Of a stretch of DNA of 64,000 bases, positions 14,701 to 27,900 are shown piece after piece. The translations under genes were made by a program, and so were the position numbers. Position 1 is the stretch's first letter; every line of letters starts with the position of its first letter. The stretch is taken from positions 4,018,158 through 4,082,157 of the forward strand of contig NC_034009.1 of the NCBI RefSeq assembly GCF_000346465.2, given 5' to 3'. The notes under the pieces are model-generated. The model was not told the DNA's origin, did no database searches, and was given only the letters and a program-made list of their open reading frames with translations. The stretch is from Prunus persica. Lineage: Eukaryota > Streptophyta > Magnoliopsida > Rosales > Rosaceae.

Positions 14701-15509
14701 GATGCTGCTGAAAATGGTGGCGCCTGCTGAACAGTAGGACCTTGAGGAGCACTAACTGCTGGGCCACCCAGCATAGAGTGCATGGTTGGAGTTCGAGGGG
14801 GACCTGCTGTTGTTGCCATTGCTGGTGGATGTCCAACGGGTGGTTGAGATGCATTTCCAGGAGGAGGAAAACGGGGCCCACCTGGCATAGCCCCGGAAGC
14901 AAACATTGGTGGCCCATTACTCATCATTCTACCTGGTCCACTCGAAGGGGGCATGCTCTGACCCAACGGCAAAGACCCAGGCCCTGAGCGAGGACCTGAT
15001 GCTGGTAGCGGTGTTGAAACTGGACTACTCAGTAAACCTGATGTCTGGAAAGGACTAGGAGGTGGCCCAGAAGCAGGAGCTAACCCACCCACCGGGGGCA
15101 AAGACCCAGGAGGCGGTCTAGACACAAATGATGAAGGCTGGCCAACAGGTGGCCCAGTGGGTCTTGCTGGGGCGGTGGCAGGGGGTAATACTGGTTGTGG
15201 GGGTCCTGATCGAGGTGCTGCAGGTCGTGCAAGTGCAGCCGGGGGAGGGCCAGGCCGAGAAAACGGGGGCGGAGCGCCAGGAGCCCCAGCAGGAGGGGCT
15301 GATGAATGGAAAGGTGGTGCTTGGCCAAAAGGGGATGGTCTAGGGGCAGAATTAGGCATGTTAGGCTGCCTATTAAGATTCAAATTCTGCATATCATCTG
15401 CTAATGAATCAGGGTTTCTCTGAGCATTGTTAGGGTTGTAATTAGGGGGTGGTGGGGTGTTACTGTTATTGGGCCTGGGTGCCCCTGGGGGAGGCACAAA
15501 AGCTGCCAT
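2747..15509 (-). CDS. SEC24-like COPII coat cargo-adaptor protein (SEC24B/C, CEF type)
   Basis: Twenty-four coding exons join in frame to 1104 codons plus stop, near the ~1080-1100 aa of Arabidopsis SEC24B/C: 15509-14634, 13871-13638, 13404-13330, 13191-13093, 12556-12445, 12007-11880, 11215-11096, 10788-10708, 10543-10466, 10299-10207, 8177-8123, 7514-7438, 6499-6428, 6275-6192, 5895-5776, 5671-5603, 5398-5321, 5139-5001, 4690-4526, 4128-3980, 3903-3724, 3449-3361, 3232-3201, 2856-2747. SEC24 pairs with SEC23 and selects cargo for COPII vesicles at ER exit sites. The first ~370 residues are Pro/Gly/Gln-rich and disordered. A zinc finger follows (CSRC, then CNLC, exon 5), then the vWA-like trunk starting [14 protein letters not shown] (exon 7), the beta-sandwich and helical parts, and a C-terminal gelsolin-like segment ([13 protein letters not shown] in exon 21). 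All junctions are GT-AG except exon 11, whose donor is GC at 8122-8121. No interruption was seen. Confidence 0.95.
8121..8122 (-). other. Non-canonical GC donor of SEC24-like intron 11
   Basis: Exon 11 ends ..CAGTCAG and the intron begins GCAAGC. Joining to the CTGCAG acceptor before 7514 gives TCA-GTG (Ser-Val) and keeps the conserved ..VFQSVL.. reading. A shifted GT donor four bases earlier would break the frame. GC-AG introns are a known minor class. Confidence 0.85.
8314..8760. mobile_element. MITE with TAA target duplication (Tourist/Harbinger-like) in SEC24 intron
   Basis: The ends are inverted repeats: GAGCATGTCCACCGCAGGGA at the left, and on the opposite strand at the right GAGCATCTCCACCCATAAGG. 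TAA stands on both sides (8311-8313 and 8761-8763). Length is 447 bp with no coding capacity. The 3-bp TAA duplication fits PIF/Harbinger-type MITEs. It lies in the ~2.0-kb intron between exons 10 and 11. Confidence 0.8.
8841..9082. mobile_element. Long-hairpin MITE flanked by 15-bp direct repeat in SEC24 intron
   Basis: Two arms of roughly 100 bp form an inverted repeat. The left has CTATTTGGAGAGAAAAACCC.. and the right arm reads almost the same on the other strand. The direct repeat TCCTCATAATAAAAG stands at 8826-8840 and 9083-9097. The longer-than-9-bp flank duplication is unusual; part of it may be chance extension of a Mutator-like 9-bp duplication. Confidence 0.7.
10917..10938. repeat. 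CA/TG microsatellite in SEC24 intron
   Basis: A run of about ten CA dinucleotides between exons 8 and 7. Confidence 0.85.
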
Positions 15510-16030
15510 CGATCACAGAAATCAAAGACCAAGATCCCCTTTTTTCTTCACAAAAAATCTTCAATTTATCAAATCAACAACCCACAATCCAAATCTACAA
15601 CCACAAAACAAAAACAAAGATACCCAAAATTCAGAAACTCATAATTCAAATACCAAATCAACAGATTGAAATGTTCGCATCATGCATAGATCAATCACCT
15701 CCTCTCTCACACATAACCTCAATTCAACTCAAAGGCTAATCACAATTAATGTACTTCGATATAAAAATATTAAAACATATACATATATCCTACAGCACTC
15801 TCCTGATCATCGAATTTAACAGCATTCTTCCAACATATCACAAAAAAATTCCAAGATCTAAGATTTTCTTATTGAAATAAGTTGTGGGTATTGATCAGAG
15901 ACACGAAAGGAAAAGGCACCTGGTGGTGGTGGTGGGTTGTTGCTGCTTCTGCTTCGTTTCTCTGCGGGAACAGTCCTCTGCAACTACAGGCAAGGTGGTA
16001 TGACGGACCAAAGTGAAAGCAGTGTTATAA
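15510..16030 (-). promoter_or_regulatory. SEC24-like 5' UTR with probable leader intron
   Basis: On the minus strand a CCACCAG|GTGCC donor stands at about 15921/15920. A pyrimidine-poor but possible acceptor (AAAAAAG, about 15540) precedes the ATG at 15509. A 5' UTR intron of about 380 bp is therefore likely, with transcription starting near 16000. This is inferred from splice motifs only. Confidence 0.5.
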
Positions 16031-16478
16031 GACCAAAAAAAACTTCCTTAATTAATAATCATCCCTGCGCATAGGACCCCCCGGTTTTTTCTTTTTCTTT
16101 TTTTCCTTTTTTTTTTTGGATTTTTTGGTTGTTTTGTTTTTGTTTTGTTTTTGTTGGCTGAGTAGAATTTAGAAGCTTTCTAAAAACCAATAAAATAAAG
16201 TAGACTTTAAATGAAAAATAAAAAAACTAGAACGCTCTATTTCTTGGCAAAATAATGACAAATAATAGTGTAAGAATAGAAACAATTTGTTTTTTTTTCG
16301 GTTTCCTTTTTCTCCAAAAAAATTTTGGGAGGAGGAGTCCTACGTTTAACAAAATACTACAATCCTTAACCATTGACAAGTTGACAACTGGGAGAAAATA
16401 CAATCCTTGACCATTGACAACTCTTAACCAATTTTTCCTCCGTCCGGTGCCTTTTTTTGCCCTTTCTTGAGCTCTATT
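16030..16478. other. Intergenic spacer upstream of SEC24-like gene
   Basis: Poly-T and A-rich sequence containing a short CAATCCTTRACCATTGACAA direct repeat near 16360-16430. No gene was recognised. Confidence 0.4.
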
Positions 16479-16486
16479 CATAAAAT

Positions 16487-17033
16487 TAGGGGTAGGCATT
16501 CAAACCGACGAATCGAAAATTCAAGCCGAATTCTATTAAATTAAACTGAAAAAAAATTGAGTTGACCAAAAAATCAACAACCGGTCAAAAACCGAACCGG
16601 ACCGGTTTGGACCGGTTCCATGTCTTCAAAAACCGAACAGGGCCGAACTAAACCGGTCAAATTAAAAAAATATATAATTTAAATATATATTTATATTTAA
16701 TGCTATATTTTTAATTTCACTAAAAAAAATAATATTTATCCAAGTTCAATTTCAAAATATATCTCTTTTCTAACTTTAATTTTTTTTTTTACATGAAATT
16801 GAATAATTTGTTAATTTTCAAGTAAAAAAATAATATTTCAGTTGAGAATTATATTAAAAATAATTTTTATAATCTGGTTCAAAATCGAACCAGAACTAGA
16901 ACCAGTTCAAATCGAACCGGACAATTTTTGAATTTTTTAATTAAAATCAAACCGAACCAAATTGGATGAATAGTACCAGATCGGTTCTAATTTGAGATAA
17001 AAATCAGTCCAAACCGAACCGTGCCCACCCTTA
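16487..17033. mobile_element. hAT-type MITE with exact 8-bp target duplication
   Basis: The 8-bp duplication CATAAAAT stands at 16479-16486 and 17034-17041. The termini are imperfect inverted repeats, TAGGGGTAGGCATTC at the left and TAAGGGTGGGCACGG on the opposite strand at the right. The interior is AT-rich with many AACCGGNNCGGTT-like palindromes and no coding capacity. The 8-bp duplication and GGGTGGGCA ends fit non-autonomous hAT elements. Confidence 0.85.
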
Positions 17034-17629
17034 CATAAAATAATAATAACTAATTAAAAATTATTTCTCATAAAAACATAAATATGTATTTTAATATTTA
17101 TAAATAATAAAAAATATATTTAATTACCAAAAAAAAAAGAGAATGCAAATTTGGTAAAATATTTAATTACAAAAAGAAAATAGTTTAAATAGTAGAGGAT
17201 AAAATTGTTAAAACGAAGGTTTTAAATTAAAGCATATAAGTAAACAAATGGTAGTGATCAATATTATTCTTTAGCTTACTGTATTTTTTTAAATTACAAG
17301 CAATAGTATAAAGGCTTATTTACTGTAGTGCCCCGAAACTGTGGTCAAATTTCACTTTACTTTTTTAAAAGTTGAAGTGACCCACTTTACCTGATATTTT
17401 ACATCTCACTTTACCCCTCGCCGTCAAGTCAATCAAAAAATTTGTTAAAAATGCTGATGAGGTACAAGTTGAACCCATTATTATACTCAATCATATGTCA
17501 TGTATGCAAAAAATTACTTTGAAAAAAACATAAACAAAACATTAAAAAATTATTGTAAGGGTCTTTTTGTTGAGAGTTGCAATGGGCTTGTAGACTAAGC
17601 TCTCTTTCATCCATGTCTGAGTTTGCAAC

Positions 17630-17968
17630 ATCAGGGCCCCAAAGCACCCCTAAAGAGTTGAAGCTTTAGTGGTCTTCTTCAATAGCAAAATTGCAAGTTT
17701 TGATGAGAAGGATATAGCAACTGCTGTAAGGACATTGCTCGACGATAGAGTTGAGCAAGTGCTAAAAGGGCTTTGCTTGAAACATAGTGGAACATGTATT
17801 CCAACAGTTGCTGCTTGTTTGGATGGGCTTCCGACGGCTCTAAAAAGAGTTGGAAATAGTTCATTGATATTGTATAGACTTGGCATGAAAGCTTGCGTTG
17901 GTGAATCAAGATACAATTTGGCTTGGCATAAGAGACTTGTGGTGTGGGAGCTAAGAGCCCATAAGTTT

Positions 17969-18014
<46 letters not shown>

Positions 18015-18290
18015 GGAAATGGAAAAGCTTGGAATCGTAGCTAGACTATATCTTCCGGCAGTTATGGAATTTCTTTCACCAGCTTGAATGGGTTTCTTGA
18101 AATAGAGAAAGTTAATTCTGATGCTTGAATCTTAGGATGGTGATCTGTAGAAATTCTTGTGTGATGTTTAGGGCCTCGCATGGTGAGAAAAAGGGCAGAA
18201 GGAAAGCATTAAGGGTTGAGATTTTGGATGATGAGAATGGGGTTGCTCGTGCTTTGGGTTTCTCACCAAAAAGGTGATGACCATGATTTC
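17630..18290 (+). pseudogene. Unrecognised coding-like fragment inside inverted-repeat interval
   Basis: The segment at about 17669-17950 translates as a plausible globular piece (SFDEKDIATAVRTLL, then VEQVLKGLCLKHSGTCIPT and LPTALKRVGNSSLILYRLG). It then runs into a GA microsatellite. A second piece at about 18180-18275 reads ALRVEILDDENGVARALGFS and stops. The upstream frame TSGPQSTPKELK meets a stop before the first piece. I do not recognise the family. The broken frames suggest a captured or decaying gene. The assembly gap follows directly. Confidence 0.35.
17972..18012. repeat. GA microsatellite
   Basis: About 20 GA dinucleotides within the coding-like fragment. Confidence 0.9.
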
Positions 18291-18309
18291 AGCTGACTTG
18301 AGAGGATGG

Positions 18310-18977
18310 NNNNNNNNNNNNNNNNNNNNNNNNNNNNNNNNNNNNNNNNNNNNNNNNNNNNNNNNNNNNNNNNNNNNNNNNNNNNNNNNNNNNNNNNNNN
18401 NNNNNNNNNNNNNNNNNNNNNNNNNNNNNNNNNNNNNNNNNNNNNNNNNNNNNNNNNNNNNNNNNNNNNNNNNNNNNNNNNNNNNNNNNNNNNNNNNNNN
18501 NNNNNNNNNNNNNNNNNNNNNNNNNNNNNNNNNNNNNNNNNNNNNNNNNNNNNNNNNNNNNNNNNNNNNNNNNNNNNNNNNNNNNNNNNNNNNNNNNNNN
18601 NNNNNNNNNNNNNNNNNNNNNNNNNNNNNNNNNNNNNNNNNNNNNNNNNNNNNNNNNNNNNNNNNNNNNNNNNNNNNNNNNNNNNNNNNNNNNNNNNNNN
18701 NNNNNNNNNNNNNNNNNNNNNNNNNNNNNNNNNNNNNNNNNNNNNNNNNNNNNNNNNNNNNNNNNNNNNNNNNNNNNNNNNNNNNNNNNNNNNNNNNNNN
18801 NNNNNNNNNNNNNNNNNNNNNNNNNNNNNNNNNNNNNNNNNNNNNNNNNNNNNNNNNNNNNNNNNNNNNNNNNNNNNNNNNNNNNNNNNNNNNNNNNNNN
18901 NNNNNNNNNNNNNNNNNNNNNNNNNNNNNNNNNNNNNNNNNNNNNNNNNNNNNNNNNNNNNNNNNNNNNNNNNNNNN
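18310..18977. other. Assembly gap (Ns)
   Basis: A run of 668 undetermined bases. Apparent reading frames through it are artefacts. Confidence 1.
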
Positions 18978-19350
18978 ACATTTTGGTGTACCAAAGCCTT
19001 CCTCTAGCTGGACTTTCTAGAGGCTTCCTTTCCAGGCAACGCCCCAGCTTGGCTTTCCTTTTTCTTTTCATGCGTGAGCTCATATAGGTAAAGATGGGTT
19101 AATGTGATGGTCAAACAGAGAGGTTGAGGCATATCTCTTTCACTAGCCTAGATATTTATGTAAACTAGATTTTAAGGGTTTTAGTTTGAATTTAGCAAGG
19201 CTAGTCTGATCTCAAGGGAAAGGCTGGAATTTCTCTACTTCGACAGGATACAAATATCTATATTTTATATTTTTAGATACTTTTTCAGACCTATTGTCGA
19301 TACTAAGTAGCAGCCATTTTGGACTTTAGCTCCATGGAATAATATACTAA

Positions 19351-20270
<920 letters not shown>

Positions 20271-20743
20271 TTGATTAACTCAGTGGACATGACTTAGACT
20301 TTGACAAACTAAAAAGTAATCAAATTTTTTTATTAAAAAAAACAATAAATTTTCTTAGACAACAGAAAGTTTCCAACCTGAAAATTACATAAAATAAAAT
20401 CTGTAAAGCCATGCCAGAAGTTAAACTTATCCCACAAAATATCCTCCTCCTCTCCCTTAAAGCAGTGCATGTTGGAATTACCCAACTAAAATTAGTTGCC
20501 TTTGCCAGTAAATTTATTGGACAGCAAACACACGAACCTAGAGCTGATTGGCAAGTGGAAAAATTTGGAGGTGTTATCATTGGGTTCATGCTTAAATTTG
20601 GCGAAGACACTTGCAATTATACAAACACATTGCAAGAATTTTTATGGTTTAGATTTGTCCAAAGGCTCTGTTCATGGGCGTGAGGCATTGTCAATTGTGT
20701 AGTTGGTGCCCAAAAATGACTTGACAAAATTGTATATTTAAAA

Positions 20744-20866
20744 CGTATACCCGTACGGTTTTACTTTCTAAATACATTTGGATATTTTAAAAGTATAGCC
20801 ATTCGGCTATACCCTTTAAATACTAATATATTCAAATATTTTAAGATTATAGCCGCGTGGCTATAC
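20744..20866. repeat. Palindrome cluster 1 (3 copies of GTATAGCCNNNNGGCTATAC)
   Basis: Copies at about 20745 (degenerate), 20793-20812 and 20847-20866, about 50 bp apart in AT-rich DNA. The second has perfect 8-bp arms with an ATTC centre. It belongs to the family detailed in the findings. Confidence 0.8.
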
Positions 20867-21067
20867 TCTTTAAATATATTCGAAGCAAACACGAAGCTTG
20901 CACTTGTAGATGACGGAGCTTGCATAAGCCATTTCGTTTCTCTATCAACTCAAGCTTCGATTTGTTTTCTTCGGTTTCGGCTACTTCGTCCTCCTTGTTC
21001 GGCGCCCAAAAAAGACCCAACCAGCCTAGGAGGCCCGCCCAGCAGCCTATATATACATAGAGCTTCC

Positions 21068-21423
21068 AGTGAGGGATCCCTCAAATAAGTTTGAGGGACA
21101 CCCCTTGTAGGCCCCACTCCGGATTTTATTTCACTAATCCAAACCGTCTATTTTGTAGATACTCATTCAAAGATCATCCCTACAAAAAATCACTTGAATC
21201 CGATATCATTTGACCACTCAATTAAGTTATTGAAATTTTAGCATTTTCTTGAAGCACCGTGTTCATTGATTTTGTAAGACACAATTGGATGTCGAAACGG
21301 TTTCCGATTTGTCTAATTTTTTGTAAGGATGATCTATGAATGAAGACCTAAAAAATAGATGGTTTGGATTATTGGGAAAAAAATTGTAGGGTACCCTAAA
21401 GGGCGTCCCTCAATAGAAGGGGA
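21068..21423. mobile_element. Inverted-repeat MITE (~355 bp)
   Basis: The left arm runs from about 21070 to 21190 and contains AATCCAAACCGTCTATTTTG and AAGATCATCCCTACAAAAAA. The right arm carries the same text on the opposite strand (AATCCAAACCATCTATTTTT, TAGATCATCCTTACAAAAAA). The terminal motif CAGT is followed by GAGGG-type sequence at both ends. No clear target duplication. Confidence 0.65.
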
Positions 21424-22479
21424 CTGTATATATATATATATTTAAAAACTTTCTTTTTATTAATTAAATCATATCTTAGCCTTATTTAATTACTTTCATT
21501 AATAATCTTGTTTTAATTATTATTTTTTAATGAATAATTAGTAGTGATTATTTTAATTTACTTTACAAATTATATTACTTAATAAACATTTTAATTTTTT
21601 AATTTTTTTCTTTGATAAAATATTTAAATACTAATTATTCACTAGTTAAATAATAATTAAAACAACCCGTGTGCAGCAGGTCTTCTTCATCTTCTTCACC
21701 AAAAACACATCCAAAACCTGCCTTCAGTACCAAATACCACACCATCTTCACCAAACACAATCGATATCCTTTCCGCTTCCAAACCCTTCTTCAATTATTC
21801 GATTCACACCCCAAGTCTTCAATTTCTGCAACAGAGACGATGCCTCTCCTCATCCTTACTCTCAGAGTCAGATTCAGATTCAAAACATTTACTTTCAGGT
21901 CCCTCAAACCTATTCCTCATACAGTGCATGGCTATGCATAATAAGGCAGTTGACAATGTTAAACGTATGCCAATTTCTCCACCAACCTCATCCCTTCTTA
22001 ATTTTACAAATATTCAAAATAGGAAATTAAGTTTTATTGTGGATTTTTTAATTATTTTTTTAATTCCTTGGAATAAATGCTAGTTTGTCTGCGGTTTTCT
22101 ACTACACTGCACCCGAGTGCCGAGCTAGTAAGTTCTAACTTCTAATCAATGAATTTTCTTTCATCAATCAAGTGAGGGGGCTGGGTTTTGTTTCTGCGAG
22201 AGAGGAAGAGAGAAGAGTGGGAAGGAATAATGGGGTTGGAGGAGGGGAATCTTTAAAGTTTTTTTCTTCACACATGGCACTTAGTTTAGCAAAATAGTGG
22301 ATCATATTGGTGTCACGTCAGTATTTTTAACGGAGTTTTTAATAAATTTGACAATAAGGGACAAAGTGAGATACAAAATATCGGTTAAAGAGATAAAGTA
22401 GGTCACTTTAACTTTAAGGGCGTTTAGTGAGAATTGACCAATGTTTCAGGGGGCACTGTAGCACTTAAGACAAAGAGCA

Positions 22480-22915
22480 ACGGTAAGATGGGCACTAATG
22501 TGGTATTGGCCGAAGACTCTCCGATGCTTAAGTTAGGTTAAGAACAGAGTGAATAATAATTTGGACGAAATAAGGGCTAAGTAGCTGAATGTAGCATTTA
22601 CCTCATTTTAGGGACTTGCACCTCTATTTATAGATATTGGAATGTGTGCACCTTGAGTGAAATTTCGATGTGGGACTGTGAATATTGCCTGAGAGACTAC
22701 TACGTGTCCTTTATTCAGCTTGATAAAACAGACACCTTCTTAAGCCGGATCAACAGGTTAAGTTGCCAAAAGCTCACTCTGCCGATGATTTGTACATGGG
22801 TAGGGTTGCCGAAGGTTCACCCTACCGATGATCGTTTTATGAGTCTCAATGCTTTGACTGAGCTTTGTGAATCTCATTGTAGGTCCTACGCTCCACATGC
22901 AGAATAATTGGCTTG
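22480..22915. repeat. Possible LTR-retrotransposon LTR fragment
   Basis: CCGAAGACTCTCCGATGCTT.., short CACCCTACCGATGATC/CACTCTGCCGATGATT imperfect repeats and the general composition resemble plant Gypsy LTR sequence. No termini, primer-binding site or duplication were found, so this is only a compositional judgement. Confidence 0.25.
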
Positions 22916-23179
22916 TTATTTATGATATAAGCACGCAATATTAATAATATACACTCCCACTTGCGAGTTTAATTTAAGTTGAATTAACATATTATTTAGG
23001 CTAGTTTAAATGCACATTAATTTGTTCCAATTCACCAATTGAATTTATATTTATGTTGACCTGCTACCTAAAGCCCAAATTTATTTTCAAGTAGTAATTT
23101 GACAAAAAAAAAATTCAGGTTATGAAGTCAATACGGATTTCTTTCTGTCGAAATGAAGTGAAACGCAGATGGAAAGCTT

Positions 23180-24908
23180 AGAGGTATTGCTCAAAATTTC
23201 CGAACGAAAATAGTGGTTTTTGTATTCTTCTCAGAAAAAACAAAAGCAAAAAAAGCAAACCTGCTCCGCCGCCTCAGAGGCAACGGTAACTGAAACCCAA
23301 CGGGTGAGGCGCGTACTAGATTTGGGCCCACACCCTCTAGAAACCAGGCGAAATAAAAGAGTATGAAACTGGGCAATGAAAGGGCCAACCAACCTTGTGT
23401 CTTGACGTTGTTAGTTTCTTTACCAACACCTTCAATCTTTTTCAATCAAAAGATCATCTTCCTCTTCAATCTTTCTTCCATTTTACTTTACATGATTTTT
23501 CATCATCAAAATTCATATCCACAAACCCAAAAACATTTATTAATTTATCTATTTTGGAAAGCAAGTTTTGTACGCATAAATTATAATTTCTGATAATATT
23601 TTTTAATCAATATTTCTGTTCTGGGTTTTCTGTCTAGTTGAACATTGTTGCATGCAAGGTGTGGACATGAGCTGTATAGGTCATGCCTGTAAACCAATTT
23701 TCAATGCATGCTTCATACGAATTGTCAAAAAGGGAGAAGACAAAAGGGGACAAAAGAAAATTAAATAATGCACCAAATGTGTCCTGCTTTGAGAGTAATG
23801 AAGGCTCTCAGTCTCTGAAAATATATTATATGTTGAAATTTTTTGAAGATTATTCAAGGGGTTTCCTGGTTTCTAAGATGTTTGGAGAAGGCATCTCGAC
23901 ATCACATAAAAGGACATTAGAAAAGGGTTCATGGAATCAGAGGCTATGAGTGCTGCAACAATTTAATATGTTACAGCTGTCTGCTTCAGCTGACCCTTTT
24001 GCCAAACCATACTCATTACTTGTGCATAATTGGGAAGCCTACTTAGTCCTTCCTTATATAGAAGTGATGAATGACCTTGACACTTCATTCTTGCTGAGCA
24101 TTGAACAGTGTCAAAATCAAAGCCTTACACTGCACTCCAAATATATGGTGAGAGGTCAGTATTTTGCTCTCTACAAGTTAACTGTTTTCTTCTTTGGATA
24201 TCATTCACTAATAATTGCAACAATCTTTTGTTATCATGAAGGAATTGCTTCTATTTATTGCTTGGTTTTGTTCCCATTGGTACTGGCTACTTTCCAGTCC
24301 ATTCTTCTGCATATAATTTGACTTCCTGATAAGGGTATCACTTCAAAAAGTACTTCTTCTGCCTGAACACACTGAAATTTTCAATGTTTCCCTCATTGTT
24401 CCCAGATAATAGTGTTAATGTGAAGTTTTTGTTCTCAGTTTTGCTTGATAGTTTGAATTATTTTGAGTTCTGCACTGGCAGGTTTTCTGATTTTTACTAT
24501 TGTGATGTAAAATGGGAGTTTGGTTAAGTTTTTCTTCATCTTCGTCTACTTTTTCTCATGGCTTCCTCTCTTTCCACATTGAAGTTGTATGCTTAAAAAG
24601 ACATTCAGAGGTAGGTAAGGAAAATAATGCAACAGTAAAAGAAACTATTTGATACAATGTATATTCAGCAACTTAGATTTGATCTATGGTTTTCATTTTA
24701 CCTAAGTGGAAGTACTCTTTTACTTTGGATGGATGAAGTTTGCCAAAGTAAGAGAAAATCTGTATTTTTCATTTATCTTAGCACATTGACAAATTTTTTA
24801 CAATTTTCTTTTCAATTACATAACTTTTTCTATGCTACACATCCAGTTTGAGAACAATGTGTAAACTTGTTTAAAATGAAGTTACATCTTAGTGCTTTAA
24901 ATTGCAGA
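23180..24908 (+). promoter_or_regulatory. Probable promoter, 5' UTR and leader intron of the serine incorporator gene
   Basis: An AATAAAAGAG TATA-like box stands at about 23351, and a CT-rich leader-like stretch (CTTCCTCTTCAATCTTTCTT) at about 23458-23477. A GCAAGGTGTGG donor-like site is at about 23657. The coding region opens only after the AAATTGCAG acceptor at 24907. Exact leader exons cannot be fixed by eye; small frames here do not look like conserved protein. Confidence 0.4.
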
Positions 24909-27900
24909 ATGATTACATCTGCTGAAGCAGTTGAAGCTATGGCAGAGGTTGTTTCTTGGGAAGAAGTTCCTGAGTCATTGGAGCATAAGAGAATTGATTA
25001 CTTGGCAGAAAGGAAAAGGTCACTGCGAGCCCGTTATGCATATGGCATAATCTTCTTAATCACAAATCTTTGGGCTTGGTTTGTTCGTGACTATGCACAA
25101 AGGGTTTTACCTGAGCTCCATTGTATGCAACTGTTCTCCCCTTCTCAAAAGATCTGGATTTTCTTCTTACTTTAGTTTGGTCCATACCATTATCAAATTT
25201 AGACAAATCACAAACTCCTAATTCAAATACTGTAACTGACTTCTGCAAAGCCAATATCCCTATGTAGCTTCTAAAGTAGTTTCACTTTACGGATTCTGCT
25301 AGACTTGTGATCTTTATCTTATGTTAAATTCCACAGACAAGTTCCTTTGCACATGAACAACATTTAGAAACTGAAATTCTAATCCTGTCATGCATTATTG
25401 GAAGTGATTCATTTACACATAATTACAGACTAGAAAAGGTATATATAATGACGCTTTCTGTGTTGTGCTTCTAAAATTTCTTTTGCAGATATGAAATCTT
25501 GTGGATCTGGTGGAAATGACTGCTTTCATACACTGGGAGTTCTTCGTGTGAGTTTAGGAAGCTTTGTATCTTTTTTCTGGCTGATTCATAAGATTAAGTT
25601 TAACTGCAACCCCTTATAAATTGGTTAACCAATACTGCTGTACCCTTAAGCGTAAAGCTCAATTGGAAACTAAGGATGATGGAGAAATAATGCAGTCATA
25701 ATCTTGTGTTTGCAGGATAAATGTGTTATCATAGGATGGATAACAAAATAACTCAGGCCTATAACTTGTATTATCCTCGTTTTACTATATAAGTTAATAT
25801 TTATTTTCAGCTACAGATTTCCTACCTGTGTTTCTGTCCCCTCAAAGAGTGAACAACCTTAACATCAAAATCAGATATTTTTCTTTCTAATGTTCCTCAC
25901 TACATCTAAAACAAGAAAACTATGTGAAGCTCGCAATGCATGGCATTCTGGATGGTGGGGATTGAAGTTTTTCATATTACTAATATCGATGGTGGTTCCA
26001 CTCTTCGTTCCTTCATATTCTCTTCAATTATATGGTACGTTAATTTGACAGTCAATCACGAAACACTCCATATTTAATAACGGTCCTTTTGTCTTTCTTC
26101 ATACTGGTCCTTTATGCATCAATTGAGAAAGAAGCATGACTTACTTGGTCCATCTGATGTTAGAACATGTGAGAATAATCTCTTTCAATGCATTATTCTT
26201 TTCAATCATATTTACAAGTAGATACAATGGTCAATTAAGAAAAACCATGGAAAATAGAAATACAAAGTCTAGGCCTAAGAACATAATCTACTATATCTGG
26301 GGGTTCTGTTACCATGGATATTAGTAGGTTTCCTTCAAATAAACCACTCATGACCTATCTATTCCTCCTTGTTTGATGCATCTTGAAAAAGAATTTCCAA
26401 ATTAACAACTTTTTTCCTAATTTCTTACAGGTGAATTTGCTCGTATTGGTGCAGGGTAATCTTTCAAATTCTTTGTTAAAATGCCTTGAAAGCCATTTAT
26501 ATATTCTACACTTGCTTGAACTGGTTGCTAGCCTGGATAAGGCCATCTTTAGTGCTTTGTTCTAACCTGCTCCACCGTTGCATAAAACATTAGATCATGA
26601 TTTGTGCAAGAGCAATTCTTTATCATTACACGAAATACTAATCTCAAACTCATAGTACAATTTGTTTTTCTTTACCTCACTTCTAAATCAGTTGCCTTCT
26701 AGAGAGAATTATTTCTAAGATTTGAATAGGACTAAAGAAAAGCAACCCTGATGTGGAAACTATCAAGTCAATATGGGACAGCTTAATCAACACAATTTCA
26801 GAAAGTAGTGTGAGAGTTCTGGAGTACCCTGTAATCAATGTTTAGACAAAAAAAGAAGAAGAAGGAAAACAAACTAATGAACAAACCTATGGGTTGTCGC
26901 ATCTGGAAATGGAATCTTGTTTTTAAACCTCCATTTTAGATCTTAGAAAACATCGATTCATCACCTTATTGAAATCAAGGTGTAGCATGTATAGTAGAAT
27001 ATATTCTTTAGTACGTGAACTTGCACGTTTATTTGCTTTCAGTGTTTGGCTCATATCATGACTAACATTGGTTTGTGCTAGCTTCTCATGACAGGATTTT
27101 TCTCCTTCTTCAACTTATAAGTGTGATCCAGTTTATTAATTGGTGGAATAAGTACTGGATGCCCGATGAGCAAAAGAAGCAGAGGTATGACTTTTTATTA
27201 ACAGGAAAAGTAGACATTAGCTCAGATTTTTGGATGGCTACCATTTTACTAGTCATCCCAAAATGAAAAAATGGTCAGCTTATTACCTAATACAAAATAG
27301 AAACAAAGACTTCGTAAAGATCACAATAAGGAAATAGACCATTGTAACTATTGCTTTAGCCTTCATTTCTTCTCTTGGTGATAAATGCACTTAATAGATC
27401 TTCTTTTACATTCTACAGCTGCTCCCTTGGATTATTCATGTCTACACTGTTTTACATTGCTTCGATGAGTGGAATTGCATTTATGTACTCATCACATGCG
27501 ATGAAATCCCCATGTATTCTCAACATATTTTTTATCACATGGACTACAATTCTACTTATTGTAATGATGGTTATATCGCTACATTCGAAGGTATACAGTG
27601 CTCTTCAAAACACTTCCATTTGATGTAAATTAATTACTTATCAACTTCGATTTGTGTTCCTTCTAGTTAAGAATAGATTATCGTTTTCCTTCTTAATACA
27701 GGTAAACAGAGGTCTTTTATCTTCTGGAATTATGGCTTCATACATTGTTTTCCTATGCTGGTCTGCTATCAGAAGGTTAGGACTTCAGCCATGCATCAAG
27801 TATTAAATTGCTAATTCAGATTCAGCTAAAATTTCTACCAATTATTTATTTATTTATTCTTAAATTCTCTTTGCTGTGCATTGTGCATCAGTTATATTGT

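Noticed and set aside
14630..15423. Several frames overlapping SEC24 exon 1 on both strands
   Set aside because: Shadows caused by the GC-rich Pro/Gly-coding exon.
18263..19083. Long open frames across 18310-18977
   Set aside because: They consist of undetermined bases in an assembly gap.
23683..24321. Two plus-strand frames (88 and 123 codons) upstream of the Serinc coding region
   Set aside because: No recognisable domain and located in the probable leader/intron region; kept only as part of the regulatory entry.
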